Source of the DNA: Heterocephalus glaber
Taxonomy: Eukaryota > Chordata > Mammalia > Rodentia > Bathyergidae
NCBI RefSeq assembly: GCF_000247695.1
Contig: NW_004624848.1
Location: 5,289,857 to 5,353,856, forward strand
Length of the DNA stretch: 64,000 nt
Direction: 5' to 3'
Of this stretch, positions 34,541 to 46,289 are shown piece after piece. Both the position numbers and the translations under genes were made by a program. A model generated the notes under the pieces. That model made no database searches. It was not told the DNA's origin and saw nothing but the letters and a program-made list of their open reading frames with translations. Numbering within the stretch: the stretch's first letter is position 1; each line of letters opens with the position of its first letter.

Positions 34541-36131
34541 CCAGCATGTGCTGCTACAAGGAATGGGACCCAAGTAGCTTGTTCACTTGAGCCGAGGTTA
34601 GATTGGGAGCAAATTATATTCCTTTAAGATTTGGGAAGAATAGCTAAAAACATAGTCCGATCCGGAGCTAAGAATTCACAGGACATGGACCGTTACCTAC
34701 GTTAAACTCTAGTGCAGCTGAGCAGCAGGTGTTGATGGGGAAGAAAGAAAATAAGAGCAGAGGGCAACTGCAAACTCCTGACCACAGCGGTGCAAGTCCA
34801 TGAAGTGTAACTCTGGTTGGAAATTGATGCCTATTGTTTGCCAATGAAATGTCTATTTTAAAAAATCACCTAACATTGCGTTTCTATACCTGCTTTTCAA
34901 TGCAGAAGTGAAATTCACAACACTCGGGTATCCTGTGATTGTCCTAATTACACCTTATTTTGTTAGTCTGAGTGCTGAAAACAGACTCACAAATTTGACT
35001 TCACAGACTGATGGGCGGTTCAGCTCAGGACCTCACTTCTCCCTCTGCACTTCTCAGGGCTCTGTAACCCCTGTCACGGAGATGGCGTTATCCACAGGGA
35101 CCTGGGAGGTTACCAAACCCTGTGACACAAAACACAACTCCCAGTGACTTTCTGCCATCTGTAGTGGATCCCTCCTTCTGGACTGAAAAGTTTTGACTTA
35201 TTTCCTAAGAAAGCATAATAATAATAGTGATAATAATAATCAGCTGTCCTTGTGTTTACAAGATAGGTAACTAAAATCAGAACTTAGTATGTGCCTAGGA
35301 GGAAATATAAAATAAAGCTGATAATTTTGCATCAGTGTGAGCCCAGAGAATGATTCTGGCATTGAAGTTTCAGGTACTAAGCCAAGAAGGAAAGCATGAC
35401 TTTAGTTTATGAAGCCACAAGCAAAATTGGCCTTGCTGGCGGGTCTTCCCTACCCTGTGGATCGGTAGTTCTGACTGTCAGCGGAGCCGGAATTGTGACC
35501 CTCAAGGGCTGTAAAAACACCTCTTCCTAAGTCTCAATTCCAAAGGTTTTGATTCATTTATTCTACATGTGTTCTTGGGATGTGTTTTATTTAATGTTAG
35601 TAATTAAGGAGCTTTTCACAAATAATTATCCACAAATAATTGTATCAAACAAATAAAACACATTGTTTTAAAATATACATATTTGTGTATTTAAAATACA
35701 TATTGCCAGTGACTAAATCAAACTGACAGACACATCGCCGCACATACTATTTTGTTTCGTATTGATTTCTAAATGAGTTCAACATTACTGAGAAATTGCA
35801 AAAATAATTGTAGAAGGTTCTCATTTTAGATTTAACTCATGTTTCCTTGTAAATAAATCCAAGTTAGTCATTTTTTGGCAAAAATATTGCAGAAAGGATG
35901 CCAGTTATTCATTTTTTTCTAGTAAAACTTTGTCACATGTTAAACAACTGTGAGTGTCAAATAGCGGATTACGTAAACTCTTAGCCGGTCTACCTACTGG
36001 CTGCCAGTTTTCTCTACTATAAATGTATTGATATTGCCCTGGTAAATAAAATTTGTTCATAGGATATACATCATCACTATGAAAGGGTTTCTTTCTTCGT
36101 TAAACAATGAATCATTGGTTTAGTGTCCAGT
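34541..36131. other. unassigned unique sequence
   Basis: A 79-codon frame at 34908-35147 has no recognised domain. A short imperfect (AAT)n occurs at 35217-35241. Nothing else is seen. Confidence 0.35.
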
Positions 36132-36135
36132 ACTC

Positions 36136-36260
36136 TTTTATTTTTGTTTTTGAGCCAGGGTCTCACTATGTAGTCCAGGCTGGCCTTGAACTTAGGGCAA
36201 TCCTTCTGCCTCAGCCTCTTGAGTGCTGGTATTACAGGTGTGCGCCTCCATGTCAGGCGA
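36136..36260 (-). mobile_element. B1 SINE, minus strand
   Basis: A T-rich tail is followed by GAGCCAGGGTCTCACTATGT, AGTCCAGGCTGGCCTTGAAC, TCTGCCTCAGCCTCTTGAGT and GCTGGTATTACAGGTGTGCG, an antisense B1 (7SL-derived) monomer. A short GTCCAG occurs on both sides (36125, 36263), possibly the remains of a TSD. Confidence 0.93.
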
Positions 36261-37187
36261 GAGTCCAGCATTAATTCTCCTCTGAATCAATTTTAATCAG
36301 TGACATATAACCAGTGATGTTTGACTCGTCCACATTTATCTACCAGGAGACCTTTCTGTCCACCTTCAATATTCTTCTAGTGTGTCCCTATCATTCTTGG
36401 AAAGTTCTTTGACTTTCTGAAACAAAATATTCTAGGTTCATTTTGTTTCTTTCTGGAACAGCAAGATACCATGTTCCAGCCTGGAATGACTGGAATGAGC
36501 CATTTCTTCAAGGAGCCCTGGTTCCTTTAAAGCAAAATCATATCTAGCAAAAAGATTCAGCCACTAAGTGTTCTCATGATCCTTGACTTTCCTCCTTTCT
36601 GGGTTTCTCAAGGACATAGACATAGACAGGTGACATAAAATGTAGGTACAAAGACATAGATGTATAGGAAAATCATATATATAAACCCAGGTTTTATGCT
36701 CCTGGATAGTGATCACCCAGGAAAAAGTGAATCTTTTTATCTATGCATAGTGTGGGGTATATGGGTTCCTTGGAGTATAAATAGATACAGGTAAAGACAT
36801 TAGATATACTCGTAGATATATGCATATAACCTCTGCATATAACCTCCCAGATACCTACTTCAATGTATGCTTATCTACCTATTTGGAGATATTTGCCCTT
36901 CTCTACCTCACACATATGTACATGTAAACTTGAGCTCAAATGGACAATTCCACACCAACATCATCAGTTTTACTCTAAGGTCCTTGTACCTACAAGTCTA
37001 TTCTTAAATTGTGAGATGTTTTGTTCTCTTTGTGTTTAACATATTAGACCTGTGCGGATCCTCTTGTAACCACAGAAGCTCTGCTCTACTCTTAATCCGG
37101 CCCCTTGCTGCCCCTAAAGCCTGCAGGATGGCTTCAACCACTATTACGGTAAAGACAGGCTAAAGGAAAGGGAGCTTGTTGTCTTGT
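36261..37187. other. unassigned sequence
   Basis: The part at 36590-36850 is a degenerate, weakly repetitive GACATAGA/ATATA-rich stretch. No gene is seen. Confidence 0.35.
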
Positions 37188-37198
37188 TTCATTGTATT

Positions 37199-37295
37199 TA
37201 AGAAAGAAGGAGAAGAAGGCAAGAAGAAAAGCAGAAAGGAAGGAAGAAGAAGAGAAGGGAGAAAGGAGAAGGCAGAGGAAGGCAGGAGAATGAGA
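37199..37295. repeat. purine-rich (GAA/GGAA)n tract
   Basis: Nearly uninterrupted A/G runs (AAGAAAGAAGGAGAAGAAGG and onward) make a homopurine-homopyrimidine stretch of about 95 bp. The 'protein' frames across it are compositional artefacts. Confidence 0.85.
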
Positions 37296-37633
37296 GGGGA
37301 TTGGCAGTTTAAAAATGTTCACCGATGTCCAGGATTTAATGTCAGAGTGCATGGTGGGCCGGGCTGAACTCAGTGCTGGAGCCTGAACCTGGCACATGCA
37401 GCGTTTCCAGTTAAATAAAGATTTTGCAAGCAGGAATTGCTTATTGGCTATATCATATTGGTTAATAAAGTGTAGAGTGAATTGTGGATTAAATGATAGA
37501 TGATGACGTGAGCCTTCCTGAAGAGCTACTAAAGTCCTCTCTTGACACTAGTGCTTCACACATGCACAGGCAGGGAAAAATCTTTTGTTCACCTGGGATT
37601 TGTTCAATGAAAAAATAACAAGATATGTATATA
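37296..37633. other. unassigned spacer
   Basis: No recognisable feature. Confidence 0.35.
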
Positions 37634-37983
37634 CAGTTAACTTTTGACTTACATGCTCAATTCATCTGTGAGGGGTGGTTGTAACTCAAGTTGGTCAATG
37701 AAGGTGCAGGCTGCTCTACACAGCTTTCAGAGTCTCTGCAATACACAGGCAGATCTCAGTGTCCTTAGGGAGACACTGGCCCAGGATTTCCCAGTGAACC
37801 CCACATAGGAAAGGCTGTTGTCATGTTCCTTCCAGAACTCTTTCAGGTTTAATCTGCATCTGAGACCATCTGGAAGGACAAGCAGCCGGCATTCCAGTTG
37901 TGACTCAAGACTGGTTGTAAATTAAAACTAAAATTTCAGCCATAATCCAAGTTGTTCATGTGTCAGTCTGGCAGGGTCCACTG
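37634..37983. mobile_element. candidate short Tc1/mariner- or Tigger-like element
   Basis: The block starts CAGTTAACTTTTGACTTACA and ends AGGGTCCACTG, with TA on both sides (37632-37633, 37984-37985). The ends match as inverted CAGT...ACTG over four bases with a weak extension. TA duplications and CAGT termini are typical of mariner/Tigger non-autonomous elements, but the inverted repeat is degenerate, so this stays a candidate. Confidence 0.35.
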
Positions 37984-39045
37984 TATTCAATTTCTTTACT
38001 ATCTTGTACCCACCAGGATGGGTAATTTCACAGAAAAATGTAAAACACTCTAATTGAAATAGCACACTCAGAAAGACAACAAAAGGAAGCTGATTAAAAA
38101 CAATGAGTTACTGTTAGTAAATTCCACTATATTTTCATAGTCTTTAGAGCTAGTTGGGTAGCCAGAATTTTTTTTGACCTAGAGAATATATTGAGTGTGA
38201 TAAATTTATCACAAATTAAGCCAAATTAAGGTACAGTTGTCTAGGAATGGGTGTTGGGATTACCAGCGGCACAATGATTTCTTCTTCAGATTCAGTAAGA
38301 AAAGCGGAAGCTGAGACAGCATGGTGGGGATCTCTCTTTGCCCTGAATTCTACATCACTTCCTGGTCCTGATGTCTGTACTTAGGAGGCTAAGCAGGGGC
38401 CGGCTATATAGACCCAGAGGACACCGAATCAGTGGAGTGTTTCTGCCCCAGCTCCTGCGTGCAAGTAGTCAGAGCTAACAGCCTTGATATCCTGACAGAG
38501 TTCCAGCATCTGCATAGTTCACTGATGAGTAAAGGGCAATTGTGAAATAGGTTAAAATAGTGTAGTACTTCAGATGACTTAAATATTAAATGTCTGTCAT
38601 TTAGATTCATCTCATTATGTAAGAGATGTACAAAAGCTCATAAAATGCTGGCTGTTATTTTTATCCTTACCTTTCCAAAGCTTTATTTCTTCCTACTTAT
38701 AAACGTTTTTCTACTGGTATTTGCCTTTTTGTTTGCTGTTAGGTTGTTTTGTTTTGTTTTGCTACTTCTCCAAGATATTAAGAAACCAATTGGTTTACAT
38801 TTCAAGCAAAGAAAGAATCCTAATCAATAAAAGAATCATTTTTAGATATTTGGATTTTAAAATTAGAGTATTTCTTTTTTTCTCAAGAAAAAATATATAA
38901 TCCAGCGCAGACAATGTATCTAAAAGTGTACCTTGACAATACAATTGTCTTGCACATTTTATATGTTCTTTGGAGTACTAGTCTGGTTTTCAATCTGTAT
39001 TTATGATAATTAACTTTGTAAGGTCTTATAAGATAAATCTGATTC
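37984..39045. other. unassigned sequence
   Basis: No gene or repeat is recognised. Frames at 38404-38610 and 38645-38830 are compositional. Confidence 0.35.
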
Positions 39046-39180
39046 TGGAAAAATAAAAGGAGGGTGGAGGGAAGGGGAAAAAAAGGAGTGAGATGTGTTA
39101 TGTACATGAGCCATTTCCTAAGGTGAACGTACTCATTACCTCCTGCAAACATGGACTAGTAAAAGTGAAAAGAAAAGAAA
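39046..39180 (+). mobile_element. LINE-1 3'UTR end
   Basis: AAAAGGAGGGTGGAGGGAAG is followed by GTGTTATGTACATGAGCCAT, CTCATTACCTCCTGCAAACA and TGGACTAGTAAAAGTGAAAA with an A-rich tail. The layout matches the fragment at 31501-31665. Confidence 0.6.
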
Positions 39181-42100
39181 ACTAGAGCATTCCAGGAAAC
39201 CACAATGGTCCCTCAGCCAACATTACACGGCAGCAGCATGAGGATGGGCTTCCCCACCTTGTCCGTGTTTGTACGTTTGTTTCAGTGACTAGAGGGACAA
39301 AGGGCTTCGCCATGTAAGAAATTTTCTCCAGCAAAATTATCTGTCATGAACAGTTTTTATATTCTTCTCATGGAGTTAGAATGAAAGAGACAATATGAAA
39401 TATCACAGAATCTTTTAAAGCACTATTATTTTTATAAATTCCTCACCAATAGAGGTAGGAAATGGAAGGTGCTTTCACAGATTTCTTTCCTCATAAAAAC
39501 AGAAGTCCTGAAGCTGAATCATTGGAGCTACAACCACACAGAGCTCTAAATTGAGAAGTTTCCATCTTCAGAATTCGTGGTACACACTATAAATCCTCCC
39601 CAAGCACATACTTCTTTCTCCTCACTGACATCACTTGCTTTTATCTTTGGACTGTCATTTTTAGAACCCAAAGTGAAAGACGATTTTTACATTTTAGTCT
39701 TTGTAAACTTAGAACTTGGGCATAAGACATTTCAGCCTTTAAGTTTCAAGTGATCTTAGAGTTCACAAATAAAACAAAATGGATAACTATAAGTGCTGCT
39801 TTATGAATCTAAAGGCATTTACTTGCCTTTGATATAAATTATCAAGTTTTGCTCCCTCTGGGCATACACTGAAAAATAAAATGTATAGTTGTTTTTTCCC
39901 CCAGACACATACATCAAATCTAAGCCTGGATTTTGAAATCAATACATTGTAAACTATTTAATTCATATTACTAATTTTATTGTGTGCCTTAGTGTTGGAA
40001 TATTGTCTAAAAGAGCATAATTATGTTTTATAAAATATAAACAGCTATTATTTGAAACTCACATTGTCAAGAAAAGCATAATAATAATAATTGTAAAGAA
40101 AAGCATCAGTGCAATTTTTATTTCTTTTTAATTTTATCATTACTTTTACCTAGAGATAACTTTGTAAAACTAATTTCATTAATATGGTTACATTATAGGA
40201 AGTAATTTGCAAATAAACCAAATCAAAATTATTCAAGAGTTAAGGAAAAGTTTGATAGCTTATAACATTATAATGGAAGAAAGGAATGCTTGAAAATATT
40301 AAAAAATGCTGTGCATATTTTAGTTTAAAGTATAATTAAAGAGCTTCTTCATTTGCAAGTAATTAAAATATTGTATAATATGAAATCATGTTCACCGTGA
40401 TAATATAACTTTGCATGTGCATTTTGTTACCAGTTTTATTCCTAAAACCCTGAGATTCCATTCCAACTTTGTTATGCACTTCACCAAATCTTAGCTTCTC
40501 TTTGCAAAACATCTTATGCATGAGCTCACTTTTGTCTCTGATTGTTAGAAGTAAAGCATATGGAAAAGTAGGATAAGTAGCTCTGGATATATGGGCTTCT
40601 CTTCTGAGACATATTCTGAAGGGGAGTGAAGTTTACAAAATGCTGGTGAGAATCCTTGACTTGATCATCCTACAGAAGCCAAAATTTTTCCTTACTACTT
40701 AAACTATAAGACCAGAGGAATATAAATTTGGTAATAATTGCAGTAATGAATATCATGCAGCTTCTTAGATTACATAGTCCTTTTCTTTATAAGTGATCAA
40801 AGCATTTGTGAACCTTTATGTTATTAATACAATTTGAAACTCAGTGAGAATATAAAAAGCCTATGAATTGTTTAAAAATCTACACAGAACAATTCAGTAG
40901 TAAAGACTCTAGAATATGAATCTGTAAAATTTCAGCTCAGGGTGTATTTTACTAAAATGTCTTCATTCTTTGTATTATGAAAACTCTTTGAAAAAATATC
41001 TTTAAGATTCCTGAATGTATCCCTTCCATTCTTTGAACATACTTTGTTACATTTTCAACAGGTAACAAAACGTATTCAATGAATAAGGATTATTCTGGCT
41101 ACTTAAAATATATGTATGAGTTCACTAGCGATATGTGCATAATGCTATTTACCTAACCGGTACTTTAATTTGTGTTTTCTTTTGTAAAATAACAACATAG
41201 AATTATTACTAACTTTACTGTGTCATATAAAAATAATTAAATCTAGAATTATTTTTCAAGAAGTGTAAACATTATGTACTATGCACATGTACTAATAAAC
41301 AAAAAATGAAAAATCAAATGTGTATTTTCGCTTTTGGTTAAAGTACATAGGATTTATTTTACATATGGCTACACAAACTTTTACATAATTGCTGTTGACT
41401 CAATAATCCTATTAAGTAAAAAGACTTATAAGGTATTGATTAACCAAAATGATCTTTTGGTTGACAAAGACAACAGTACCCTCTTTCAGGCCAGGGCATC
41501 ACAGTGGTTTTGCCTTCACAACATCATTTTACAGCAACGACTGTTGCACTGCGGTGAGCTCATCCAGACCCATGTCGTCTAGGAATAGATATTGCTCATG
41601 GGAAATTCAAGCTCCCTGCTTCTCATTTTCTTAAAACAAAAAAATGAATTTTGATTCAGTTAACAACTGGAATTGTTTGTCCTAAACAAGGTCTTCTAAA
41701 GTTTTCTAGGAATATTTTCCTATAAAAAAGCACACACAGGTAAATTTTCATTCTAAAAGTGTTTGTGTCAAGTATGGTGAGGTCTTAATACGTCATCATC
41801 GTAACCCTCTTTTCTAAAATCCCCTTGAAGTGTAAAAGTATACTTTTTGAAAAGACTCCTGAGATCTTACCTACTAGAAATCATCTTCACTACATTCTGT
41901 GAAGCACAAAATGCTCCTCTCTGTAAGTCCAAGCATTAAGAACCAGGGGGGTCTTTCAAATATTCGCTCAACACACCGATGCTTCTTTTTAGTTCACCCA
42001 TCTCACCTTCCCTTGGTGGTGCAACTCTGACCTTCAGGGGTTGTTCTAAATGAGGAAAAGAAACGTATTTTCCAAACTTTGTGTTGTCTTTATTAATCAC

Positions 42101-43284
42101 GGCATTTATTGTTATTCAATAAAAATAACTAGAAATAAACATAGCAAGTTTCTTTCCGGGAGTCATTTTAAATACTTGCGTGATGCAGAATATACTGAGT
42201 TGGCTATTTATACTTTCAGGTAAATTCTATTTAAAAAGGTTAATCATTCAGAGCATTCAGAGATAACACTTGTATAAGTTACATTTAAATAGAATGCCTG
42301 GTTACCTTTAAATCAGATCAATATGATAAATGAAACAACAAATTAAATGACACTGATGTTAGACTTGAAATATTTGCTTATTTGAAACCTGGAACAAAGT
42401 CGAGGTACTTTTGAAATTGATGCAGCGTCATCGACTTGTGATGTTCGCTCTGAATAAATGCTTTGCAGCAGATAAACATTCGCACACAGGTTGCCAGACT
42501 TAGGTATGTAGTTTATGAAAACACCTCTTAGCACACCGTGCATGTTTCTCTTTTCTCCCTTATCTCATCATCTTCTGCTCTCCAGCAATCACGCACATTT
42601 CAAATCACGCATCTTTCCTTCTTCTCCAAATTCATCTTTCCCCAAGCTGATGTCAGCCACTGCCCTGAGACTGAACTTGCTGCCAACTCCTTCCCGTTGG
42701 CCTGAGCTCTTCCTGCCACTCTGTTCTCCCTTACACGGTCACTCTTTCCTGTCACTCTGGTTCAGCCATGCATGGCTTTTTGGCACGGAATTTTTCTGTG
42801 TGGCCATATAGCTGCCTATCACTGATACCATTCCACCGAGTTCAGACATCAGGCTCGTTAGGTTTTCATAATCTCCTAGTGGACAGATTCCTGAATACTA
42901 AGACATTAACTACCAGGTTGAATGTTGTTCTCTAGCAAGTGCCACATAGCAGTCTGTTCAATTGATGTTCTACATCTGTTTGTTGAAGGAATAAACAAAG
43001 ATGAACTGAATAAACAGGTGAAGGAATGAGTGGAGGCTTCCTTTTCCTGTAAGGTCCCAGATAGAAACAGCATGGAGGATGAGAAGGTGAAAGAAAGGAA
43101 TCTCTGGGGAAGTGGTGCAATCCATACGCAGGGTGATTTTTCAAGGTCAGACAAGAAAAAGTGAATATCTTTGTATCTTGTACTGAAATTGTGCAAAATA
43201 ATTTGAAGAAAAAAGCATGAATTTTTAAACAAATTTTATGAATCTCACATTGGTAACTAAAGTATATAAAAATATGTATCAATT
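39181..43284. other. unassigned, apparently unique AT-rich sequence
   Basis: I see no transposon, RNA gene or exon. The C/T-rich part near 42540-42760 could be a very old L2 relic. Frames on both strands at 42343-43282 lack domains. Confidence 0.35.
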
Positions 43285-43650
43285 AGACAAAATTTATCCA
43301 TTCGTCCATCGGTGATCCAACGATCTTCTTTTCAGCACATCTCCGGGCAGACGTCAGTCTGGCACCTGGCTGCATGACAGGAAAGGGCGTCTGTCCTCCT
43401 GGCACTGATGTTCTAGCAGAAGAAACAGTGAGACTGCCAAATAGACAGAGGCGAGCCTGTTAGGCGTTAACGACCGATTAGCAGGAAGAGCGGGTGAGGA
43501 GCCAGCCCACAGATGCCCTCGCGCACCCTGCTCTGGGCGTTTCCTCCGGGGAGAAGCTGACGTCCGGGCTGTGTGTGGGCTCTGCAGCAGGATGGCTGGG
43601 CCAGTGCCCGCAGGACGTGTCAGGGAAGTCCCACTGAGGGTCTGTGGAGA
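43285..43650. repeat. ancient MIR/L2-era repeat with a CpG-richer patch
   Basis: GTCTGTCCTCCTGGCACTGA and TGTTCTAGCAGAAGAAACAG follow the same very old repeat layout as 15446-15600 ('ctcatggagct...attctagtgg'). Unusually for this AT-rich window, 43440-43640 holds about a dozen CpG dinucleotides (GCGTTAACGACCG, CTCGCGCACC, CTCCGGGGAG, GACGTCCGGG). Minus-strand frames here (43354-43677) have no domain. Confidence 0.4.
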
Positions 43651-43974
43651 AGGCCTTAAAACGGAAGGGCAAAACAAATACGATGGGCCATTTAAAAATA
43701 TGTGCCAGAAGTGAATTTGAAACTTTATAGTACTTACAAATGAAGAACCACTCAGGTGTAGTCTGTTAACGCATTCAAACTGTGACGTGTCATAAATGGA
43801 TAGAGGATAAAGTAAAAATATAAATACATCAGTTCTGCCTCAAAAGCCGTATTTAAGCAAAAGAGATATTTCTCTAAAATTATAGGCACTGTCAAGTATA
43901 ACTATAGAAAGAATGCAATATAGGATTGTGATATAGGATTGATTGTCAGAGATTTAGGAACTATAATTCCCAAA
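43651..43974. other. unassigned spacer
   Basis: The sequence is AT-rich with no feature. Confidence 0.35.
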
Positions 43975-44162
43975 TATTTTTTTATGATAAAAACAACTCA
44001 TATATAAGATCTTATATTCATATAATGTAATATATATTCATATAAGAATATATAATATAATTCATATATGAAAATTTTATATAATACAATTATATAATAT
44101 ATAATTTATCATTCATATAATAAGTGAATAATTTATATTCATATATGATCTTATATTCATAG
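43975..44162. repeat. AT-rich imperfect satellite-like and palindromic stretch
   Basis: Repeats of ATTCATATA, TATATAAT and their complements run through about 190 bp. GATCTTATATTCATA occurs at 44008 and again at 44146. It could fold into several hairpins. Confidence 0.8.
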
Positions 44163-46256
44163 TAAAAACTGACCCAAGCAGGGCAACTAAATGGTAACAG
44201 AAGCAAAGACCTCCACCATGAATTTTCCTCAGTCACTTCTGGGTGCCCCTCAGCCCTGCATTCCTTCCTCTCTAAAGGATGGTAAGCAATTGGTGAGCTT
44301 AGGGAAGAAACACTCAAATTGTAAAATGTTAAAGAAGGCACTCAAAATTAACATAAAATATACTATAAATAAAATGGTTTATCAGTGAAAGCTCTTTTCG
44401 TTATTTAAAGCCTTCTGAGACAGGAATCTCAGGCTGATGGAAATAGGAGCCAGGAAAGCGCCTCTCCCTCAGGCACAGCTGCTTCACCGCTCTTCCAAGC
44501 CTTTACCATCTGAGGAGGAATTTTTCCTGTCCCAGTGAAGGAAGAGCAGTTGCACTGCCGACTATGTGCACCTCACCGTGCAGGGCTCACTGACTCCGTC
44601 TTAGAGCAGGACAGGTAGCGGTTCTGCCTGTCAGACCTGTGTGACAGCCACTTGGGGCTTCACTTTCCCAGGTCTTGGCTTCCTGGCTGGCCTGAGGGCT
44701 GTGGTCACTGACAGGAACCGACTCCCAGCTCCTGTCTCCTGGTGCTCTGCTTGGCCCCATCTCCCTTCAGGTGTTAGCAACTGCCTCATATTTGTGTCCA
44801 TATTTTCTCTTTGTCGGTAAGCTCTGCCTTTAGTAAATAGATTCCTGTTTCTAATAAAGGAAAATAAATCAAAGTACTGGCCTTTGCTTTATTTCTAAAC
44901 TTGTTCAAAATCAAATCAAGAAAAAAAGACTCATTTCCTGGAGATTTCTCAGGGGCTAGGAAGCTAGTTGTGTTTATTTGAAGCACTGAGCTGTGCCCTC
45001 CAGACAGCGGAGCATGCAGCAGCAATGTGGAGTGTGGGCAAGATTTTCCTGCAGCCACTGCTGAGACTGGCCGTAGAGCCTGTCACCGTCTCCCGCTGTG
45101 CAGGGAGGAGAGGCCCGAGTCCTTCACAGGCTATGGTCTGAGCACAGCTGTGGCCTGGTGATCACAGCTGAGGGTGGCTCTGAAATGTCTGGGAAGGGCC
45201 ACACCATGCAGCCCAAGGGCCCTGTCCCTATAGCTGTGCCCCCCAGAGAGGGGAGCTGCAGGAGTGGAACAGCAGATGAGAGGCCCATGTGGCGATAACC
45301 CTAAATTTCAACTTTCCTAACTCTGCCTGGTGGTGGCCAATGAGATGCAGTCCTATCAAGAGGCCCTCAGCCACCAAGTGAACCATTTCCCAGGTCTGGG
45401 GCTGCCGGGTCTGGGGAGATCAGGCTGTGCTTACACCTGCTCTGAATTCGGTGCTTTGGAAAAGAGGAAATGGTGTGGAAAATAAAGTCTTTCTTCTAGG
45501 CTCCTATGGGCTGAAGGGCATGTAGGCTCTGAGTTCTGCAGGTTCCAGGGAGCATTTCTGATGTTCATCTCTAAAGTTTCACGCCTGGATGAGACTGAGT
45601 GGCATAGATCATCTGCTGCAGTTCTCACTGACGTTTTATTTTAAGTTTTAAGCCTTATTTGAGACTGAACTGCCCCTGCCTGTAAGAGAAAGTTGAGAAG
45701 GGCAGGCTTGCTTTGTTTATGTGGCTTTACATAGGCTAAAGCATATGCCTTTCCAGAACCCCACCTGGGCTCCTAGCTCTTTAATTATATGAATTTTGAT
45801 TATGTGAGCTCCAATGTATTCCCCTGTGTACTGGCTCCACCTATAAAATATAGTTTAACATTATTAATGAAATAATAATCTTTTTTAAAAGAATATTTCA
45901 AATTCTTGGTTTAAAACAGTTTTTGCAAATAAAAATTTGGAATGGCACATCCAAAATCTTTGTTAATAGAAATCAGATATATTCAGGAAACAAAGGAGAA
46001 TCTAAAATGATTGTGATAAGAAATGAAAAGGAATCAAAACAAAGTAAAAGACAGTAGCTCAAATCAGAGGAAGAGACAGGTTTTAGGAGAAACTTGAGTC
46101 TTAAGATGCAGTAATGAGAGGTAAACTCCAGAGCTGGATCCTCCAGGCTCAAGCAACAAAGATAGAGTCTGTACTAGAGTAATCCACAGTAGAGGAGATA
46201 CAGTTTCGGATCCTCACCAGGGATGGGTGGGAATTTCCACCTATAGCAACTGCAGA
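44163..46256. other. unassigned sequence, mixed composition
   Basis: The part at 44400-45420 is more GC-rich than its neighbours but carries no recognisable exon or repeat. Frames on both strands are short and lack domains. Confidence 0.35.
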
Positions 46257-46289
46257 AGAGGTAGTTAATTGAGAGAGGTAGTTAATTGA
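46257..46289. repeat. short tandem duplication of a 17-bp unit
   Basis: AGAGGTAGTTAATTGA occurs twice in direct succession with a one-base spacer. It is a local slippage-type duplication. Confidence 0.85.

Noticed and set aside
37134..37397. Ser/Leu/Phe-rich and Lys/Glu-rich frames on opposite strands
   Set aside because: They are translations of the purine tract at 37199-37295.
42906..43282. Two overlapping minus-strand frames of 108 and 116 codons
   Set aside because: Both are in AT/CT-biased sequence, shifted relative to each other, and lack any domain.
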